DNA from: Bacteroides sp.
GTDB lineage: Bacteria > Bacteroidota > Bacteroidia > Bacteroidales > GCA-2748055
Reading direction: 5' to 3'
Assembly: GCA_011056635.1 (NCBI GenBank)
Contig: DSEO01000264.1
Location: 1-43,760, forward strand
Length of the DNA stretch: 43,760 bases
Below, piece by piece: positions 1 through 10,400 of the stretch (position 1 is its first letter; each line of letters begins with the position of its first letter). Made by a program: the position numbers and the translations under genes. Below the pieces are notes generated by a model, which was not told the origin of the DNA, did not search any database, and saw only the letters and a list, made by a program, of their open reading frames with translations.

Positions 1-81
1 AACGCTTGCGCAGCCATGATACCTAACTTCACTAACCACTAACGCTTGCGCAGCAAGCATATTAACGCCCGCCTCGCGGGC
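1..81. repeat. Intergenic short repeats and two small hairpins downstream of lpdA
   Basis: AACGCTTGCGCAGC occurs at 1-14 and 41-54. Perfect 6-bp stem/3-nt loop inverted repeats: GCTTGC-GCA-GCAAGC (44-58) and GCCCGC-CTC-GCGGGC (67-81). Confidence 0.7.
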
Positions 82-82
82 A

Positions 83-1474
83 TTATATATGTATGACTTC
101 CCCGTATGCCGCTGCGGCCGCCTCCATGATGGCCTCCGACATGGTGGGGTGCGGGTGGACCGACTTGATGATCTCCTCCCCGGTTGTCTCCAGCTTCCTG
201 GCCACCACGATCTCGGCGATCATTTCTGTCACATTGGCCCCGATCATGTGGGCGCCCAGCAGCTCGCCGTATTTTGCATCAAAGACCAGCTTGACAAATC
301 CCTCCTTGGCCCCTGCCGCTGATGCCTTTCCGGATGCGGTGAATGGAAATTTCCCCACCTTCAGTTCATACCCGGCTTCTTTTGCCGCTTTCTCGGTCAT
401 ACCCACCGATGCAACCTCGGGATTGGTGTATGTACAGGCCGGAACATTGTGATAATCCACCGGCCGGGGATCCTTGCCCGCGATCTTTTCCACGCATGTG
501 ATCCCTTCGGCCGATGCCACGTGGGCCAGTGCGGGTCCGCCCACGATGTCTCCGATGGCATAAATGCCGTTCACACTGGTCCTGTAGAATGGGTCCACCT
601 TCACCTTTCCGTTTTCGACCTCGACCCCGAGCGTTTCCAGTCCGATGTCTTCGATATTGGGGGTGATACCCACCGCTGATAGCACCACCTCCGCTTCCAC
701 CTCCGTTTCACCTTTGGAGGTTTTGACCACCGCCCTGCACAGATCCCCGGACGTATCCACGCTTTCCACAGACGAACCGGTCATCACGTTCATTTTGGAT
801 TTCTTGAATGAACGTTCCAGCTGTCTGGACACTTCCTCGTCTTCCAGGGGGACCACGTTGGGCAGGAATTCCACGAGGGTGACTTCCGTTCCGAGGGTAT
901 TGAAAAAGTAAGCGAATTCGCTGCCGATGGCACCGGAACCGACCACCAGCATTGATTTGGGAAGCTTTTCCAGGGTCATGGCCTCCCGGTATCCGATGAT
1001 CTTTTTTCCATCCTGCTTCAGGTTGGGAAGCTCTTTGGACCTTGCCCCTGTGGCCAGGATGATATGGTCAGCCTCCACCAGGGTGGCTTCGCCATCCTTC
1101 CCCGTCACTTCCACTTTCCCGGGCGATTTCAATCTGCCGGTACCCCGGATGGTCTCGATCTTATTTTTCTTGAAAAGGTACTGCACCCCTTTGCTCATAC
1201 CTTCCGCAACCGATCTGCTCCTCTCCACCATCCTGGGCAGATCAGGGCTGACCGATCCTTCAACGGCCACACCGTAATCCGGGGCATGCAGGAAGTAGTC
1301 ATATACCTGCGCACTTTTCAGCAGGGATTTCGTGGGGATACATCCCCAATTCAGACATACACCTCCCAGGGATTCCCGTTCGACCACCGCGGTCTTCAAT
1401 CCCAGTTGTGCGGCGCGGATGGCAGCCACATAACCGCCCGGTCCGCTTCCTATGACTACAAGATCAAATTTCAT
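83..1474 (-). CDS. lpdA: Dihydrolipoyl dehydrogenase (E3)
   Basis: Full-length 463 aa. N-terminal FAD motif GSGPGGYVAAIRAAQLG, redox-active GGVCLNWGCIPTKSLL, and C-terminal HPHPTMSEAIMEA. Confidence 0.96.
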   Translation of the reverse strand: MKFDLVVIGSGPGGYVAAIRAAQLGLKTAVVERESLGGVCLNWGCIPTKSLLKSAQVYDYFLHAPDYGVAVEGSVSPDLPRMVERSRSVAEGMSKGVQYLFKKNKIETIRGTGRLKSPGKVEVTGKDGEATLVEADHIILATGARSKELPNLKQDGKKIIGYREAMTLEKLPKSMLVVGSGAIGSEFAYFFNTLGTEVTLVEFLPNVVPLEDEEVSRQLERSFKKSKMNVMTGSSVESVDTSGDLCRAVVKTSKGETEVEAEVVLSAVGITPNIEDIGLETLGVEVENGKVKVDPFYRTSVNGIYAIGDIVGGPALAHVASAEGITCVEKIAGKDPRPVDYHNVPACTYTNPEVASVGMTEKAAKEAGYELKVGKFPFTASGKASAAGAKEGFVKLVFDAKYGELLGAHMIGANVTEMIAEIVVARKLETTGEEIIKSVHPHPTMSEAIMEAAAAAYGEVIHI

Positions 1475-1533
1475 GCTTACTGGATTTTATGGTTTTGTAA
1501 GTGAATATACATGCATATAACACCCAAAGTGAA

Positions 1534-2760
1534 TTAGGGTTTAATAATTTCCCCAACCCCGGTGGCATCCGCATACTGGAAGAAAAGGTCGAAGAAAGCG
1601 GGGACGCTCCGGGAAGCCAGTCCGTTGGGCGAGTTCTGCAGGAATGCAATCCCCACATCTTCCTCGGGACAGAAACCGATCTCCGCACGGTAACCGCGTA
1701 TGTAGCCTCCGTGATAGATGATCTTTCTGCCCTTGTAATGGTAGATCCTCCAGCCCAGGCTGTAGTAGCGGTCCCGGAAAGGCTCCCATTGTACAGTGTA
1801 TACTGCTTTCAGGGGGGTGTAAACCAGCGGAGTGGCCAGTTGCCGGCACACTGTATCCGGGAAATACGCCGGTTGATGCCCCAGCAGGGCCAGCAGCCAG
1901 CGTCCCATATCGGCGATGCTGGCATTGATCCCTGCCGCAGGTATCACATTATAATAACCGTCATGCAGGTCCAGGGGTATGTATCCCTCTCCCCCCCTCA
2001 CATGCGGGAAAGCTACATTGTAAGGATGACCGAGGTCGATCTTCCCGGCCGAGGCATCCCTCATACCCAGCGGATGGAATATCTTCTCCTCCAGAAGCCG
2101 GGCATAGGAGCTTCCCGTCACCTGCTCCGCAACGGGTGCAAACATGCTGAAGATCACATTCTGGTAACCGTATAATTTTCCCGGGGGGGCCGAGATGTCC
2201 ACCTCGGCGAGCCGCGCCAGGATAGCATCGAGTTCCATATCCGCCTCCACCAGGTTATCGTAGGCGTGGGGGATCAGACCGGAGGTATGGCTCATGACAT
2301 GACGGAGGGTAAGATCTGCGGTGCTGACCGAATCCTTCAGCCTGAACCCGGGTAAATACCGGGTGAGCCTGTCATCCAGGGAAAGGATCCCTTCGTGGTC
2401 CAGGAGACAGGCCAGGGCCCCGGAAAATCCTTTGGATACGGAGGCGAGCCTGAAAACAGTATGCTCATTAACCCTGGCATCACTTCCTATCCTTCTCAGC
2501 CCGTAAGTTCGGGTGGCAGCAATCCGGCCCTGGTGCACAATGGTGAACGCAGCACCCACGGTACCTGTGCTGTCCAATGCATGGAGCATTTGCCCGGCGT
2601 ACTCCAATATGGCCTCATGTGTCGGTATAACTTCCACGGGGGCCGTTTCGGGTTCCGGATCTTCATGATGGACCTGGGAACCGGAATGCAATAAAATAAA
2701 TATCGTGGCGACACCGGGAATCAGAAGAAATACCCAGATCCTTCTCGCGCGCTGTTTCAT
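1534..2760 (-). CDS. Serine hydrolase, beta-lactamase class C/PBP4*-like family, membrane-anchored or secreted
   Basis: SxxK motif in FRLASVSKGFSGAL, YGYQN, and HGGYIRGY. Start moved from 2793 to the internal ATG at 2760 (MKQRARRIWVFLLIPGVATIFIL signal/TM), supported by TAGATTTG at 2801-2808 on the minus strand. Confidence 0.88.
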   Translation of the reverse strand: MKQRARRIWVFLLIPGVATIFILLHSGSQVHHEDPEPETAPVEVIPTHEAILEYAGQMLHALDSTGTVGAAFTIVHQGRIAATRTYGLRRIGSDARVNEHTVFRLASVSKGFSGALACLLDHEGILSLDDRLTRYLPGFRLKDSVSTADLTLRHVMSHTSGLIPHAYDNLVEADMELDAILARLAEVDISAPPGKLYGYQNVIFSMFAPVAEQVTGSSYARLLEEKIFHPLGMRDASAGKIDLGHPYNVAFPHVRGGEGYIPLDLHDGYYNVIPAAGINASIADMGRWLLALLGHQPAYFPDTVCRQLATPLVYTPLKAVYTVQWEPFRDRYYSLGWRIYHYKGRKIIYHGGYIRGYRAEIGFCPEEDVGIAFLQNSPNGLASRSVPAFFDLFFQYADATGVGEIIKP

Positions 2761-2800
2761 AACTGTACTTTCGTTCCTGGGTTCATACATCATCTGGCAG

Positions 2801-2808
2801 CAAATCTA
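2801..2808 (-). promoter_or_regulatory. Putative Bacteroidota -7 element (TAGATTTG) for the serine hydrolase
   Basis: Matches TAnnTTTG on the minus strand, 40 nt upstream of the proposed ATG. No convincing -33 TTG seen. Confidence 0.4.
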
Positions 2809-2907
2809 CAATTATATAAAAAAAACCCGAACTGCTGCTGCCACTGTTTATGAACCGGTCATGAAAACCATTCGCTCATTTTGTGTACAAAATTGTCTGA
2901 GGTTCCT

Positions 2908-2915
2908 TACATTTG
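2908..2915 (+). promoter_or_regulatory. Putative -7 element (TACATTTG) for ppk1
   Basis: Matches TAnnTTTG, 18 nt upstream of the ATG at 2934. The track's start codon (TTG 2913) lies inside it. Confidence 0.45.
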
Positions 2916-2933
2916 CATACAGATCCTCTTTTC

Positions 2934-5006
2934 ATGAGCAGGTATGAATATATCAACAGGGACATAAGCTGGCTTTCATTCAATTTCCGGGTTCTTCAGG
3001 AAGCCATGGACAAGAGTCTGCCCCTGTATGAACGCATTAAATTCCTCGCCATCTATTCCAACAACATGGAGGAGTTCTACCAGGTCAGGGTGAGCTACTA
3101 CAAGGAAATGCTGCGTCATGAAAGCGAGTTTCCCATGGAACACGTCCGGGAGGTCAATCCCTCGTCGATCATCCGGCAGATCAACGAGATCGTTACCAAC
3201 CAGCAATCCATATTTCACCTGATCTTTGAGGATGAGATCCTCCCGGAGCTGAGAAAGAACAACATCATCGTCGTGGAGGAAAATGACAGGCTTTCCGCTG
3301 AACAGACCAGATACATCCGCGATGTATTTTACTCGGATATCCTGACTTCCATCCAGCCGGTCCTGCTCGTTAAAAAGAAGGTCCGTCCCTTCCTGAAAAC
3401 CGGTCAGCCCTACGTGGCCATCGAAATGGTCAGCAAGGAGCGGACAGGTAAAAAACAGCGCAGGCGGTATGCCATCCTGAAGATCCCCACCGACCACAAT
3501 ATTCCCAGGTTCCTGCAGCTTCCCGGAAAAGATAACAAACATTATATCATGTTCCTGGAGGATGTGATCATGCGGCATTCTGAGGCCCTGTTCCCGGGAT
3601 ACAGGGTGAAGGACTGGTACTCGCTAAAGCTTACCAGGGATGCAGACCTTGAATACGACGATTATGAGGGCGAGGATCTGATCGAAACCATCGACAGGAT
3701 CCGGTCACTTCGCTCCGTTGGCAGTCCGAACCGCTTCCAGTATGACAGGAGAATGCCGGAAAAACTGCTGGATTACATCATGGCGTCCTTCGGGATTTCA
3801 AGAGATATCCTGGTCATCGGAGGCAGCCGTCACAATTTCCGGGATTTTTTCAATTTTCCCAACCCGGTCTACCCGGATCTGGAAATTGAAAACCTTCCTC
3901 CTGTGCCCATCCCGGCACTGGCCAACCAGAAAAAGACCATGGCCTCCCTCATCAGCAAGAAGGACTACCTGCTGAGTGTGCCTTACCAGCCCTTTGAGCA
4001 CTTTCTGAGGTACCTGCGTGAGGCAGCGACCGATCCCTCGGTGGAGGAGATCAAGACCACCCAGTACAGGGTTTCCGATCACTCGGTGGTGGTCAATACC
4101 CTGATCGATGCGGCGGAGAACGGGAAAAAAGTGACTGTATTCGTGGAACTGAAAGCCCGGTTCGATGAGGAAGCCAATCTGAAATGGGCCAATGAAATGA
4201 CCAAGGCCGGGATCCGGATCATATACAGCATCCCCGGACTGAAAGTGCATGCCAAGATCGCACTGGTCATCCGGAAAGCAGATTCCAAGCATGGTGACCA
4301 GGTCTACCTGGGAACGGGGAACTTCAACGAAAAAACGGCCCGCCTCTACGCCGATCACGGATTCTTTACCTCGAATCCGGAAGTGGTAAAAGAAGTGAAA
4401 GCGCTTTACAACCACCTGGAGGACCAGGACCTTCGGCCTGAATTCAGGCATATCCTTGTCCCCGGCTTTAACCTGATCCCACATTTTATCAGGCTGATCG
4501 ATCAGGAAATCGCCCATGTGAACAAAGGAAACAGCGGGTACATTTTATTGAAAATGAACGGTCTTCAGGATATGGAAATGGTGGATCACCTGTACAGGGC
4601 GAGTGAAGCGGGGGTGAAAATTGACTTGATCATCAGGGGGGTCTGCACCCTGAAAACAAACCAGCCCTACAGCCGGAACATCCGGGTGGTCAGGATCGTG
4701 GATCGTTACCTGGAACACGCAAGGGCATATGTATTTCTGAACAACGGTGACAACCAGGTCTACCTGGGGTCGGCAGACTGGATGAAACGGAACCTGCGCA
4801 GAAGGGTGGAGTGTGTCTTCCCCATCTACGATCCGGATGCCAGGAGGGAGGTCCTGGATATTTTGAAGATTCAACTGTCGGATAATGTGAAAGCCTGCGA
4901 GGTGGATGAGAACCTGAACAACGTAAGGGTAACTTCGGATGGCTCTGACATCAGGGCCCAGATAGACACGTACGAGTATTTCAGGAAAAAATATGCTGCA
5001 CCCTGA
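2934..5006 (+). CDS. ppk1: Polyphosphate kinase 1
   Basis: N-terminal YINRDISWLSFNFRVLQEA, KTTQYRVSDHSVVVNTLIDAAENGKKVTVFVELKARFDEEANL, GLKVHAKIALV, YLGTGNFNEKTARLYADHG. Start revised to ATG 2934 (MSRYEYINRD). Confidence 0.96.
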   Translation: MSRYEYINRDISWLSFNFRVLQEAMDKSLPLYERIKFLAIYSNNMEEFYQVRVSYYKEMLRHESEFPMEHVREVNPSSIIRQINEIVTNQQSIFHLIFEDEILPELRKNNIIVVEENDRLSAEQTRYIRDVFYSDILTSIQPVLLVKKKVRPFLKTGQPYVAIEMVSKERTGKKQRRRYAILKIPTDHNIPRFLQLPGKDNKHYIMFLEDVIMRHSEALFPGYRVKDWYSLKLTRDADLEYDDYEGEDLIETIDRIRSLRSVGSPNRFQYDRRMPEKLLDYIMASFGISRDILVIGGSRHNFRDFFNFPNPVYPDLEIENLPPVPIPALANQKKTMASLISKKDYLLSVPYQPFEHFLRYLREAATDPSVEEIKTTQYRVSDHSVVVNTLIDAAENGKKVTVFVELKARFDEEANLKWANEMTKAGIRIIYSIPGLKVHAKIALVIRKADSKHGDQVYLGTGNFNEKTARLYADHGFFTSNPEVVKEVKALYNHLEDQDLRPEFRHILVPGFNLIPHFIRLIDQEIAHVNKGNSGYILLKMNGLQDMEMVDHLYRASEAGVKIDLIIRGVCTLKTNQPYSRNIRVVRIVDRYLEHARAYVFLNNGDNQVYLGSADWMKRNLRRRVECVFPIYDPDARREVLDILKIQLSDNVKACEVDENLNNVRVTSDGSDIRAQIDTYEYFRKKYAAP

Positions 5007-5045
5007 AACGATCCCCGGCCCGTATCACGAACAATTGCATCCCTG

Positions 5046-6134
5046 ATGACAGCATCGAAAAAGAAAAGGTCTGCGCTCTCTGTATCCGAAGGGGTATCAC
5101 CACCCGATCCCATCAATAAGGAGGCCGTCAGCCGTCTGAAAAAAGCCAGGAAAAAACAATATTCCACGGCTGAATTGCTGGAAGGGATCAAACAGGGGGA
5201 TACAGGCATGCTCAGCAGGGCCATTACCTTGATTGAAAGCTCACTGCCACAGCACCAGTCCGAATCGGAGGCCCTGATCACAGCCTGTCTCCCCCTGTCG
5301 GGCCATGCTTTTCGTATCGGTATCACCGGCGTTCCCGGGGCAGGCAAAAGTACATTTATTGAAGCCCTTGGGAATCACATCATCCAGCAGGGGGGAAGGC
5401 TGGCCGTTCTGGCCATTGACCCGAGCAGCGAGCGGTCAAAAGGTAGCATCATGGGAGATAAGACCCGCATGGAAGAGCTGGCGGGCAGGCCGGAAGCCTA
5501 TATCCGTCCCTCACCTTCCGGGGGAACCCTCGGAGGCGTGGCGCGCAAGACCCGGGAGACCATCCTCCTGTGTGAAGCGGCCGGATTCGATACCATCTTC
5601 GTTGAAACCGTGGGAGTGGGACAATCCGAAACAGCCGTGCACAGCATGGTCGATTTCTTCCTGCTGATCATGCTGGCCGGCGCGGGCGACGAGTTGCAGG
5701 GGATCAAGCGCGGGATCATGGAGATGGCGGATGCCCTGGTGATCAACAAGGCGGACGGGACCAATATCCAGAAAGCCCGAAGGGCACAGGCAGAATATGC
5801 CAATGCCCTTCACCTCTTCCCGCCTTCACCTTCCGGGTGGACCGTTCAGGTCAGGACCTGCTCATCGATCCATCAAACCGGCATCGAGGAGATCTGGCAG
5901 ATGGCACTGGATTACCAAAATCACGTTACTGCAAACGGATTCCTGGAAAGAAAAAGGAAGGAACAGTCAAAATTCTGGATGTATGAAACCCTGCGTGAGG
6001 GGATCTTCAACCATGCATTCAATGATCCCGGGATGCAGAAGGAATTGAAAAAACACGAAAAAGCCATTGCGGAAGGAAAGATGACCTCCTTTATGGCTGC
6101 CGTCTCTATTTTGAATAAATACAAATCCAAGTAA
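5046..6134 (+). CDS. meaB: Methylmalonyl-CoA mutase-associated GTPase MeaB (ArgK family)
   Basis: Walker A GVPGAGKST, AIDPSSERSKGSIMGDKTRM, RPSPSGGTLGGVARKTRET, ETVGVGQSE, NKADG. Confidence 0.95.
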   Translation: MTASKKKRSALSVSEGVSPPDPINKEAVSRLKKARKKQYSTAELLEGIKQGDTGMLSRAITLIESSLPQHQSESEALITACLPLSGHAFRIGITGVPGAGKSTFIEALGNHIIQQGGRLAVLAIDPSSERSKGSIMGDKTRMEELAGRPEAYIRPSPSGGTLGGVARKTRETILLCEAAGFDTIFVETVGVGQSETAVHSMVDFFLLIMLAGAGDELQGIKRGIMEMADALVINKADGTNIQKARRAQAEYANALHLFPPSPSGWTVQVRTCSSIHQTGIEEIWQMALDYQNHVTANGFLERKRKEQSKFWMYETLREGIFNHAFNDPGMQKELKKHEKAIAEGKMTSFMAAVSILNKYKSK

Positions 6135-6156
6135 CGTTCCTGACTTGCGACGTTAC
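6131..6156. repeat. Inverted repeat spanning the convergent stops of meaB and the DUF1573 gene
   Basis: GTAACGT (6131-6137) and ACGTTAC (6150-6156), a perfect 7-bp stem with a 12-nt loop. Both TAA stops lie in the arms. Confidence 0.6.
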
Positions 6157-7253
6157 GACTTCACCACTTCCCCCCTGACCCAGAGAATGGTTTTGCTGTT
6201 TTTGGGATCGTTGGTGATAATGGTCACCGTCTTGTTCTGGTTGCCCACCTTTCCGGCGGAATTAAACACCATTTTGATATTCACCTTCTCGCCCGGGGCG
6301 ATCACCTTCTTTTCCGGCTGTACGGCCGTGCATCCGCAGGAAGCGCTCACTTTCCTGATCACCAGGTCTGATTTGCCCGAATTGGACAGGATATAGGTGT
6401 GTTCCACCTTCTCTCCCTGGTTGATCTTTCCGAAATTGAACTCCGTATTATCCACGCTCAGCACAGGGGCCTTTGCCATCTCATCCGCTGTCATCACAGA
6501 GAAATCCTCCTCGATGTTGGCACTGATCACCAGGCTGTAGTTGCGGTCTGTGGTCCCGTTCAGCTTCAGGTTCATCCTGTCAATCACAAAGCCCCAATCG
6601 TTCCGCTCCGGTGCATTGTAGGTGGCAGTCAGCATCCCCTTCTCCCCCGGTTTCAGGGTCGCGGGTTCGGCTTTGATCCGGATGTGTGACGGAACACGTT
6701 CGAAAGCTATGTTAACAGGGCCATCGGAGGTGTTGATAACTTCCAGGCTTTTCTCTGTTTTCTGGGTGTTCTTGATATTACCGAATGCCAGGTGGTTCGA
6801 TCTCAGCCGCATCGGTCCCATGGCATACCTGTATTCGTCCTCGATGGATTTCGGTTTCGGGATCACCTCACCGGAAATGGTGAGACGTACATTTCCCGGG
6901 TTCGAGTTTGAGATGACCGTGACATACTTTCTGAATGCGCCCGGTCTTCCCGCCGGATCGTAGGTGGCTGCCACAAACCCTGTCTCCCCCGGGTGGACCG
7001 GCTCACGGGTCCAGCTGGGTGCGGTACACCCGCAGGATGTGGACACATGCTGGATGATCAGGTCGCTCCCGCCTGTATTCACGAATTCAAACTGGTAGGT
7101 TACCTTCCCATCCGTTTCCTGGAATTTCCCGAAATCATGATCAGTTTTCTTGAAGGAAATTTTCGGCTCCATCGTCTGTGCCATCAACGGCAGCAACAAA
7201 CCGCCCAAAAAGAAGATCAAAGTTGCTCGTTTTATCAAAGTTGCTCGTTTCAT
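6153..7253 (-). CDS. Secreted DUF1573-domain protein (two or more copies)
   Basis: Signal peptide, then repeated F..TDHDFGKF/FNFGKI...STSCGCTAPSW / SASCGCTAVQPEKK...PGE motifs typical of DUF1573. Confidence 0.9.
   Translation of the reverse strand: MKRATLIKRATLIFFLGGLLLPLMAQTMEPKISFKKTDHDFGKFQETDGKVTYQFEFVNTGGSDLIIQHVSTSCGCTAPSWTREPVHPGETGFVAATYDPAGRPGAFRKYVTVISNSNPGNVRLTISGEVIPKPKSIEDEYRYAMGPMRLRSNHLAFGNIKNTQKTEKSLEVINTSDGPVNIAFERVPSHIRIKAEPATLKPGEKGMLTATYNAPERNDWGFVIDRMNLKLNGTTDRNYSLVISANIEEDFSVMTADEMAKAPVLSVDNTEFNFGKINQGEKVEHTYILSNSGKSDLVIRKVSASCGCTAVQPEKKVIAPGEKVNIKMVFNSAGKVGNQNKTVTIITNDPKNSKTILWVRGEVVKS
7216..7250 (-). repeat. 18-bp in-frame tandem duplication at the start of the DUF1573 gene
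   Basis: ATCAAAGTTGCTCGTTT at 7216-7232 and 7234-7250, encoding KRATLI-KRATLI directly after the start Met. Confidence 0.95.
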
Positions 7254-7463
7254 GACTCTTCAACAAATATTACTGGTTTTCGAAATTGTATCCGACTTTT
7301 TTTACGGGTTATTCCCGACTTTGTTCGTTGTCCTGCAAAATTAACAGAAAAATCCTACAATTAGTTGCATAATTTTTGAGGTACCCATGTGAATACAAAT
7401 TTCGTTCCGGGATTTTAAAGCGACTTGTCATCAATAATGTGTATTTTTAGAGCCCGGAAGAGA

Positions 7464-10400
7464 ATGATGAGACGTGTAATGCGCATATGGTGTGCAGTTT
7501 TACTGCTCGCTGGCTCACACCAGCTCTCTGCCCAGTTCTATAACGGAATGCAGATGAATTTCGGCAAGAACCGGGTGCAGTTTAATGACAGGTACTGGAA
7601 ATATTACCGTTTTGACAGGTTTGATGTGTATTCCTATGAGAACGGGACGGATCTTTCCCTGTATGTGGCCGACTTTCTGGAGAAAGAACTGGAACTGATT
7701 GAACGTTTTTTTGACTATGAGATCGAACAACGGCTGATCTTCCTCACCTACAACAAACTCTCTGACTTCAGGCAAAGCAATATCGGACTGGTTTCGGAGA
7801 ATGAAGAATACAACATTGGGGGGACCACGCAGATCATCCAGAACAAAGTGTTTGTCTACTTCGACGGTGATCATGTGAGTTTTGAGCGGCAGATCAGGGC
7901 GGCCATCGCAGAAGTGCTTCTGAAAGAGATGATGTTCGGGAACGGGTTGCGGGATAACCTGACCAATACGACCATTGTCAATCTCCCGGAATGGTACCTG
8001 GAAGGTCTTATCTCCTTTGTGTCCAATCCATGGGATTATGAGCTGGAAAACAGGGTCAAGGATGGCATTGTCTCCGGAAAATACCGCAAATTCGTCAATC
8101 TCCAGGATGATGACGCCCGGTATGCGGGTCACTCCTTCTGGAAGTATGTGGCCGACACCTACGGCGCCTCCATCATTCCCCAGATCCTCTATATCACCAA
8201 GATCAACAAGAATGCCGAAAGCGGATTCCTCTATGTTCTGGGCAGCAAGCTGAAGGAACTTTCCATTGACTGGACTGCTTACTATTTGGGACTCTATACG
8301 GCACGAGAGGAGATGTCAGAACTGCCGGAGCAGGGTCAGATCCTGAAAAAACCCCACAAGAAGCGGGTTTACCAGCAGATCAGGATCAGTCCCGATGGTA
8401 TACACGTAGCCTATGTAACCAACCAGGAAGGCCAGTATAAAATATGGATCCATCACGAAGGGGAAACGAGAAAAGACCGGATCTACAAAAAGGGGCATAA
8501 GCTGGAACAGATCAATGACTATTCATTCCCGGTGCTGGCATGGCATCCATCCTCCCAGATCCTGGGATTTGTGACAGAGGAAGAGGGACTTTTGAAGATC
8601 CATTTCTATAACCTGGAAACGGGTGAGACCACCACCAGGAACCTGCTTCATTTTGAAAAGATCCTGGATATGAATTTTTCACCCGATGCCAGGAAGCTGG
8701 TCTTCTCTGCTGTGGTGGACGGACAGACAGATATCTGGGTTTTCGATATTGCTTCGTCCACCAATGAACGCATCACCAATGACCTGGCGGATGATTTCCA
8801 TCCGCGTTTCATCAACAACATGACCGGGATCTCATTTGTCTCCAACAGGAGGCTGGATACGCTTTTCATGCAAAATGATCCGGAAAACAATACCACCACC
8901 GCTTTTACGGTCTATGTTTATGATTATGCAAACAAAGATCCGCTGCTCCAGCGGATCTCGGAGGGTAATTATATCAATCATCTGCAGCCCCTCTCCATGG
9001 GAAGGAACGAGTTCATCTACCTGAGCGACAAGAACGGGATCCTGAACCGTTACTATGCGGAATATGACAGTGTCATCAGCCTTGTGGATACCACAATCCA
9101 CTACCGCTATTTTGCGAACAGTTATCCGCTCACCAACTACAAGCGCAACATCCTCTCCCATGATATCAACAACGACACCGATGAAGTTGCGGAGATCATC
9201 TATCACGATCGCAGGTACCACATGTACAAGAATCCTGTGGATTATGAAAGGAGATACGGGGATGTACTGGAGCCTACCGAGTACCGGGACAGGCATGTGG
9301 ACAGGTTGATGCAGGAGGACTCGGTCCACCACGTGGAAAAGATGGTGGTCTCCATGAAGGACATTGCCAACAATGAGCTGGTCCTGGACGGGGACACCAT
9401 TCCTTTGCAGGAATTCAGGATCGACATCAACAATTACATTTTTGAGCGGGAAAAACTGAATTACTACAACAACCAGCTGCGCAGCAGGAACCTGAACCTG
9501 GTGCTGGATTCTGCGGAAACGGAAACAATGATGTATATCGATTACCAGACCGCTTTCTATCCCAATCAGCTGGTCAACCAGATCGATTTCAGCTTCCTGA
9601 ATGCTTCCTACCAGGCTTTTACAGGCGGGGCCTATTATTTCAACCCGGGACTGAACCTGCTGTTCAAAGTGGGTGCCAACGATCTTTTCGAGGATTACCG
9701 CCTGGTGGGGGGGGTCAGGTTTGCCACGGATTTCGACAGCAATGAGTACCTGCTCAGCTTTGAGAACCTGAAATACCAGCTTGACAAACAGCTGATCTTC
9801 CACCGGCAGGTATTCAAGAATTATACTTACGATAACAACGGTTACCCGGAGGCCATGGTGAAGACCTTCACCCATGAATTGCTGGGATCCCTGAAATATC
9901 CTTTCAGCCAGACCCTGGCCCTGAAAGGCACCGCATCGCTCAGGCATGACAATACCATCTTTCTTTCAACCGATCTGAGAAACCTGAACAAATCCGGGAT
10001 TTTAAAAGTGTGGGGCGGACTCAAGGGCGAACTGATCTTCGACAATACCAGGATCCTCGGGACCAATCTTTACAGCGGGATGCGCTTTAAAGTTTTCGGT
10101 GAAGCATACCGGCAACTGAACAGGGCCAAATCCGATCTTTTTGTGGTGGGTGGAGATTTCAGGCACTATACCAGGATCCACAGGACGCTGATCTGGGCCA
10201 ACAGGTTCGCGGCCAGCGGATCATTCGGCAGGAGTCCCCTGATCTATTACCTGGGCAGTGTGGACAACTGGATCAATATTTTCCAACAGCGGATTCCCAC
10301 CTTCAATGAATCGGTGGACATTGACTACTCCAGGAATTATGCCTACCAGGCACTGGCCACCAACCTGAGGGGATTCTCGCAGAATATCCGGAACGGGAGC

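Noticed and set aside
3798-4517. 239-aa minus-strand ORF
   Set aside because: Antisense to ppk1; shadow ORF.
8832-9947. 371-aa minus-strand ORF
   Set aside because: Fully antisense to the PD40/barrel gene. The translation has no recognisable domains and looks like a codon-bias shadow ORF.
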